From an uncultured Bdellovibrio sp. (lineage in GTDB: Bacteria > Bdellovibrionota > Bdellovibrionia > Bdellovibrionales > Bdellovibrionaceae), in assembly GCA_946482355.1 (NCBI GenBank), contig CAMLRE010000045.1:1-9552 (forward strand): DNA of 9,552 bases. Reading direction: 5' to 3'. Below are positions 6,361-9,552 of the stretch, one piece after another. The notes beneath the pieces are model-generated. The model made no database searches. It saw only the letters and a list, made by a program, of their open reading frames with translations, and was not told where the DNA came from. Position numbers and translations under genes: made by a program. Positions within the stretch are counted from its first letter, which is position 1, and each line of letters starts with the position of its first letter.

Positions 6361-6467
6361 GCTTTACCTCTGAAAAATACCAATAATTAGGTGTAAAAAA
6401 GGGTATACGAAGTTTCAATTTAAATAGACGTATTTAAGCGGTTTTTTGCTATGCGTATTTTGAGTGC
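6361..6467. other. Leader region of mutS
   Basis: This 107-nt gap must hold any mutS-specific promoter. I see TTGAAA on the minus strand (near 6413-6418) but no good -10 at the right distance, and no T-tract hairpin ending the GNAT gene, so mutS may be read partly from upstream. CGTATTT occurs twice in direct orientation (6429-6435 and 6454-6460), 25 bp apart; this may be chance in AT-rich sequence. Confidence 0.3.
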
Positions 6468-6935
6468 TTATTTTAAAGGCTTTATCATCTCAACTTGCTG
6501 AGGAATAAAGCCTAATTTAACATTGAAATTGATCATCTTTTGGTTGGAGTAATAAACCTGGGTGCTGATTAATTTTGCGCCCTGGCTTTTAGCCCACTCT
6601 TCACCCCGTTTTTTGAGTTCAGAGCCGATCCCATTTTTACGGTAATCATCGTGCACCCAAAGCGAATCAATATTGGCGCGAAGTTGATTATATTTTTCTT
6701 CTAACTTTAACCAATGAAGACCGATCACTTCGTTTTTAGAATTTTTAGCCACCATAATCCAGGCTTTATTTCCTAAAGAAAGATTTTTTAAATAATCTAT
6801 CCAAAATAAAACCCGGTCATCGGTCACTTTGTAGTGAGAGTCCCAATTAAGTGGTGCACTTTCATGAATATAAGCGGCAGATCTTAACTCCGCCTCATCA
6901 TTGATATTTAAAAGCGAGTACTTAATATCTTTCAA
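6468..6935 (-). CDS. GNAT-family N-acetyltransferase
   Basis: 155-residue single-domain GNAT enzyme that would move an acetyl group from acetyl-CoA to an amine; the substrate cannot be told from sequence. Motif A is SLWVHDDYRKNGIGSELKKR (91-110), in which R99-K-N-G102-I-G104 is the pyrophosphate-binding R/Q-x-x-G-x-G loop of acetyl-CoA. It is followed by the helix EEWAKSQGA. Motif B is seen as VYYSNQKMINFNVKLGFIP (127-145), with the usual N...N...Y/F-x-x-LGF pattern. No signal peptide; cytoplasmic. The start is TTG at 6935: an in-frame stop lies 13 nt upstream and no in-frame ATG or GTG comes earlier. The start is 7 nt after the mpl stop with AGGG about 11 nt upstream, so expression probably depends on coupling to mpl. 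Confidence 0.85.
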   Translation of the reverse strand: MKDIKYSLLNINDEAELRSAAYIHESAPLNWDSHYKVTDDRVLFWIDYLKNLSLGNKAWIMVAKNSKNEVIGLHWLKLEEKYNQLRANIDSLWVHDDYRKNGIGSELKKRGEEWAKSQGAKLISTQVYYSNQKMINFNVKLGFIPQQVEMIKPLK

Positions 6936-6942
6936 CGGCCAT

Positions 6943-8370
6943 CTACCCTAACGCTGCAAAAAGTTTTTGATAAATTCCGTCAAAACCACCATTCGACATA
7001 ATTAAAATAACGTCTTTTGGCTTTGCCGTTTGTTTTAAGTATTTAACGATTTCATCCGCTGAAGCCATCACATGAGCTGGCTTATTTTTCTTCTTTAAAT
7101 CATCAACCAGCTCTGCTGAAGAAAAACGATCTGTTTCAGAGATTTTTCCCTGATCAAAGGCTTCAGCAATAATGATTTCATGACTTTCAGAAAAAGCATC
7201 AACATAATCTTTTTGAAATACTTTACGGCGAGACGTCGCCGAACGCGGTTCAAATACAGAAAATACTTTTCTAGATTTATATTTATTCTGAATCGCCATC
7301 ACAGTTTCTTTAACCGCTGTTGGATGGTGCGCGAAATCTTCGATCACTAAAATCCCACCAGGCTCACCTAAGATATCCTGACGGCGTTTAACACCGGCAA
7401 AAGTCGATAAACCCTTCATAACTCCGTCTAGCGGAATTTGATTTGCAAAAGCTTGAGCCACAACAGCTGTAGCATTTAAAATATTATAACGACCCGTCAT
7501 CGTAGTTACAAAGTCAGCTAATTTTTCGCCGTTATGAGTGACAGAAAATTTAGTATAACCTTCAGTTTCTTCTAAGATTTCACAGACAAAGCTATTTGAT
7601 TTACCAAAGCCATAAGAAAATTTATTTTTAATTTTACAGTGATCGGCCACTTCACAAACATTTTTATCATCACCCCAGAACACGAAATTTCCGTTTTCAG
7701 GAATTAGCTTCATTAAACGTAAAAACGCAGCTTTTACCGCTGCAAAATCCGCGTAAATATCAGCATGGTCAAACTCGACTGACGTTAAAATCACATTGCG
7801 TGGGCGGTAGTGAATAAATTTAGGAACTTTATCAAAATAAGCTGTATCGTATTCATCGCCTTCGATAACAAAAACATTCTGCTTCGGATTTCTAAAGCTT
7901 TGCGAAAAGTTTTTCGCAATACCACCGATTAAAAATCCTGGTTCAAAACCAGCTTGATCTAAAACCCAAGACATTAACGATGTCGTTGTTGTCTTTCCGT
8001 GCGTACCGGAAATCACGTACGAAATTCTGTCATCGATAATAAATTCACCCATCGCTTGTGGTAATGAGCAATACGGAATATCAAGTTTAACCATCTCTTG
8101 CGCTTCTTCATTATTCGCAGAAATAACATTTCCTACGATCACAAAGTCTGGCTTTGGTGTTAAATTATTTTTACTATAAGGCTTTTGAATTTGAATGCCT
8201 AAGCTTTCTAATTGCGTCGACATTGGAGGATAAGGGTTAGAATCACTTCCTGTAACTTTATACCCTTTATCTTTTAATAAGCCGGCTAAAGAAGCCATAG
8301 CTGTTCCGCAGATTCCCATCAAATGAACATGAGAACCCGGTTTGATTGATTTTAAACTTGATTGAGCCAT
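6943..8370 (-). CDS. mpl: UDP-MurNAc:L-Ala-gamma-D-Glu-meso-DAP ligase (murein peptide ligase)
   Basis: 475 residues (E. coli Mpl 457). Mpl re-attaches the recycled tripeptide L-Ala-D-Glu-meso-DAP to UDP-MurNAc, bypassing MurC, MurD and MurE; it is cytoplasmic. The N-terminal nucleotide fold has HLMGICGTAMASLAGLL (16-32). The ATP P-loop is SGTHGKTTTTSL (121-132). Next come EGDEYDTAYFD (170-180), HYRPRNVI (187-194) and EFDHADIYAD (199-208). The C-terminal domain has GVKRRQDILGE (326-336), DFAHHPTAVKET (345-356), EPRSATSRR (374-382) and MSNGGFDGIY (458-467). The DEYDTAYFDK, EPRS and SNGGF segments separate Mpl from MurC. AAGGA 7-8 nt before the ATG is a good ribosome site but sits in a small hairpin (8371-8388). 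It lies 36 nt downstream of the serine hydrolase gene, suggesting a shared recycling transcript. Confidence 0.96.
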   Translation of the reverse strand: MAQSSLKSIKPGSHVHLMGICGTAMASLAGLLKDKGYKVTGSDSNPYPPMSTQLESLGIQIQKPYSKNNLTPKPDFVIVGNVISANNEEAQEMVKLDIPYCSLPQAMGEFIIDDRISYVISGTHGKTTTTSLMSWVLDQAGFEPGFLIGGIAKNFSQSFRNPKQNVFVIEGDEYDTAYFDKVPKFIHYRPRNVILTSVEFDHADIYADFAAVKAAFLRLMKLIPENGNFVFWGDDKNVCEVADHCKIKNKFSYGFGKSNSFVCEILEETEGYTKFSVTHNGEKLADFVTTMTGRYNILNATAVVAQAFANQIPLDGVMKGLSTFAGVKRRQDILGEPGGILVIEDFAHHPTAVKETVMAIQNKYKSRKVFSVFEPRSATSRRKVFQKDYVDAFSESHEIIIAEAFDQGKISETDRFSSAELVDDLKKKNKPAHVMASADEIVKYLKQTAKPKDVILIMSNGGFDGIYQKLFAALG

Positions 8371-8388
8371 ATCTAAATCCTTTTAGAT
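8371..8388 (-). promoter_or_regulatory. Hairpin holding the mpl Shine-Dalgarno in its loop
   Basis: Minus-strand RNA reads AUCUAAA-AGGA-UUUAGAU and then AUG directly. It is a perfect 7-bp stem with an AGGA tetraloop, and the tetraloop is the core of the mpl ribosome site. Only one of the seven pairs is G-C, so the stem is weak. It could modulate mpl translation by temperature or by coupling to ribosomes leaving the upstream gene, or be fortuitous. Confidence 0.45.
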
Positions 8389-8406
8389 GTTGTTGAATGT
8401 AAAATG

Positions 8407-9465
8407 TTAAATAGTTCTTTTAATCGCCTCGTAAATCCAAGAATGGATTTGCGGTCTCAGCTGAACGTAGGCGCGATTTTCACGGCCGTAGTTTACACGA
8501 TTACTTAAAGCCACCACCAATAAATCTTGGCGCGGATCATACCAGAACGAAGTTCCCGTAAATCCTGTGTGACCAATTGAATGAATCGAAAAGTGCGGCC
8601 CGCAGCTTGCGTTTTCAATGGATGGCATCATATACCCCATCGCCCAATCACCGACTTCTTGGTCGATGGCGCGCGCTGCGAATAACTGAGCGGTCTTTTG
8701 TTTAATTTTATATCTGGCAATACCATGAAGTTGCGAACGTAAATTTAATCCAAAAGCGGCCACATCATCAATTGATCCAAAAAGACCAGCGTGTGATGAA
8801 ATACCACCTAAAGCCCATGTGTTTTCATCATGAACTTCTCCGCGCATCACTTTATGACGGAACGGGCACTCCTCAGTCGGAGCGTATTGAGAAACATCAT
8901 TCAATGGCACATTATCAACGTGAAAATCCATTGAAGTTGTTGGATAGAAATCATTTTTAGCATCTTGCCAAACTTGCAAAAGATCTTTTTTGTAAAAGGC
9001 TTCAAGTAAAAAACCTAAAGTCATAAAACCAAGATCTGAATAAACAGCTTTACCCGTTTGTTTTAATTCGGTTTTATTGATTTCGCGAAACAACCACTTA
9101 CGCTTATCTTGCCAAGAATCAGTTAACTTAATGTCTTTATAAAACGGTCTCCACCATTCAAGGCCTGAGGTATGTGTTAAAAGCTCAGTAATCTTGATTT
9201 GATCAAAAGCAAAGTCAGGTAAAACATCTTTAACTTTTGTTTCTAAATTCCAAAGACCTTGATCGTACGCACGCATAATAGTTTGCTGAGTAAAGATCAC
9301 CTTCGTTAAAGAAGCCAAATCATAAATGGGATAAGTCTGACCTACCTGCACATCACAGATCATGCGCCCGTGATGATAAGCCCGCACGACAACTCCAGGA
9401 GTTACATCCTGAATAGCGGTTTGTAGTTTTTCAATTAAAGCTCGTTCAATACTGTTATGGCGCAT
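8407..9465 (-). CDS. Serine hydrolase of the beta-lactamase / class C PBP-like family
   Basis: 352 residues with a serine beta-lactamase (AmpC/esterase EstB-like) fold. The nucleophile motif S-x-x-K is S52-L-T-K55 in DLASLTKVIFT. ELLTHTSGLEWW (94-105) is the family's conserved LLTHTSG block. The second motif is Y142-S-D144, with Asp where Asn is usual. GGISSHAGLFGSIDDVAAFG (220-239) follows. The third motif is H299-T-G301 in GHTGFTGTSFWYDP, standing in for KTG. Members include D-Ala-D-Ala carboxypeptidases, esterases and muropeptide-recycling partners of NagZ; the exact substrate is not visible. There is no signal peptide, so it probably acts in the cytoplasm, which is unusual for a PBP-like enzyme but fits its place 36 nt upstream of mpl. 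The ATG at 9465 is the first possible start after an in-frame TAG and has no clear Shine-Dalgarno. Confidence 0.9.
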   Translation of the reverse strand: MRHNSIERALIEKLQTAIQDVTPGVVVRAYHHGRMICDVQVGQTYPIYDLASLTKVIFTQQTIMRAYDQGLWNLETKVKDVLPDFAFDQIKITELLTHTSGLEWWRPFYKDIKLTDSWQDKRKWLFREINKTELKQTGKAVYSDLGFMTLGFLLEAFYKKDLLQVWQDAKNDFYPTTSMDFHVDNVPLNDVSQYAPTEECPFRHKVMRGEVHDENTWALGGISSHAGLFGSIDDVAAFGLNLRSQLHGIARYKIKQKTAQLFAARAIDQEVGDWAMGYMMPSIENASCGPHFSIHSIGHTGFTGTSFWYDPRQDLLVVALSNRVNYGRENRAYVQLRPQIHSWIYEAIKRTI

Positions 9466-9552
9466 ATGGTGAATAGACTATCATGTTAGGGTTTTTGTCA
9501 CAAGTTAGCACTGCACGCGAATTAAAAAATAATGGACGCTGAATGACTCCAT
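9466..9552. other. Window edge upstream of the serine hydrolase
   Basis: Only 87 nt. The minus-strand frames could be the end of an upstream co-oriented gene, or an ATG at 9544 on the plus strand could begin a divergent one; nothing here is long enough to decide. TTGTCACAA (9495-9503) is an odd-centred palindrome with a -35-like hexamer on both strands. Confidence 0.25.

Noticed and set aside
6943..8370. MurC identity for the Mur ligase
   Set aside because: DEYDTAYFDK, EPRS and MSNGGFDGIY are Mpl hallmarks, and no other cell-division or mur genes are adjacent.
8772..8960. Plus-strand frame of 62 codons
   Set aside because: Antisense to the serine hydrolase; no supporting signals.
1..9552. 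Mobile elements, CRISPR array, tRNA or rRNA genes, phage or defence genes
   Set aside because: No regularly spaced repeats, transposase or integrase motifs, cloverleaf sequence or rRNA-like stretch was seen on either strand.

Overview
The window is AT-rich, tightly packed bacterial chromosome with two long minus-strand gene groups on either side of a small plus-strand island. It carries housekeeping genes (mutS, mpl, sufE, a ClC chloride channel) beside several small Sec-exported proteins of unknown function. Mpl indicates a Gram-negative envelope with meso-diaminopimelate peptidoglycan. The low GC and the many short exported orphans would suit a low-GC member of the Bdellovibrionota (a Bdellovibrio exovorus- or Bacteriovorax-like bacterium). 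That placement is an impression from gene content only, with no marker RNA in view. I see no mobile element, tRNA, rRNA or CRISPR array.

Layout. Positions 1-2478 (minus) hold four co-oriented, closely spaced genes, read from right to left: a cysteine-cluster protein of YkgJ type; sufE, which overlaps it by 16 nt; an exported basic-tailed protein of unknown function; and the N-terminal half of a ClC chloride/proton antiporter cut by the window edge. Positions 2479-2652 are a divergent control region with a long imperfect palindrome between two candidate -35 boxes. Positions 2653-3201 (plus) form a compact unit of promoter, small exported protein, 70-residue tryptophan-rich cytoplasmic protein and a strong intrinsic terminator. 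Positions 3202-3335 are a short intergenic stretch with a repeated TGACG/CGTCA motif before another exported protein (3336-3812), which converges on mutS.

Positions 3826-9465 (minus) read from right to left as: a serine beta-lactamase-fold hydrolase without signal peptide, mpl, a GNAT acetyltransferase 7 nt downstream of mpl, a 107-nt gap, and mutS. The first two form a plausible cytoplasmic peptidoglycan-recycling pair: the hydrolase may trim muropeptide-derived material and Mpl re-ligates the murein tripeptide to UDP-MurNAc. MutS looks complete, with a C-terminal beta-clamp-binding motif.

The window is mostly ordinary. The points most worth a second look are the palindrome between the divergent promoters, the tiny hairpin that holds the mpl Shine-Dalgarno in its loop, the overlapping cysteine-cluster/sufE pair, the hydrolase-mpl pair, and the small-protein unit at 2653-3201.
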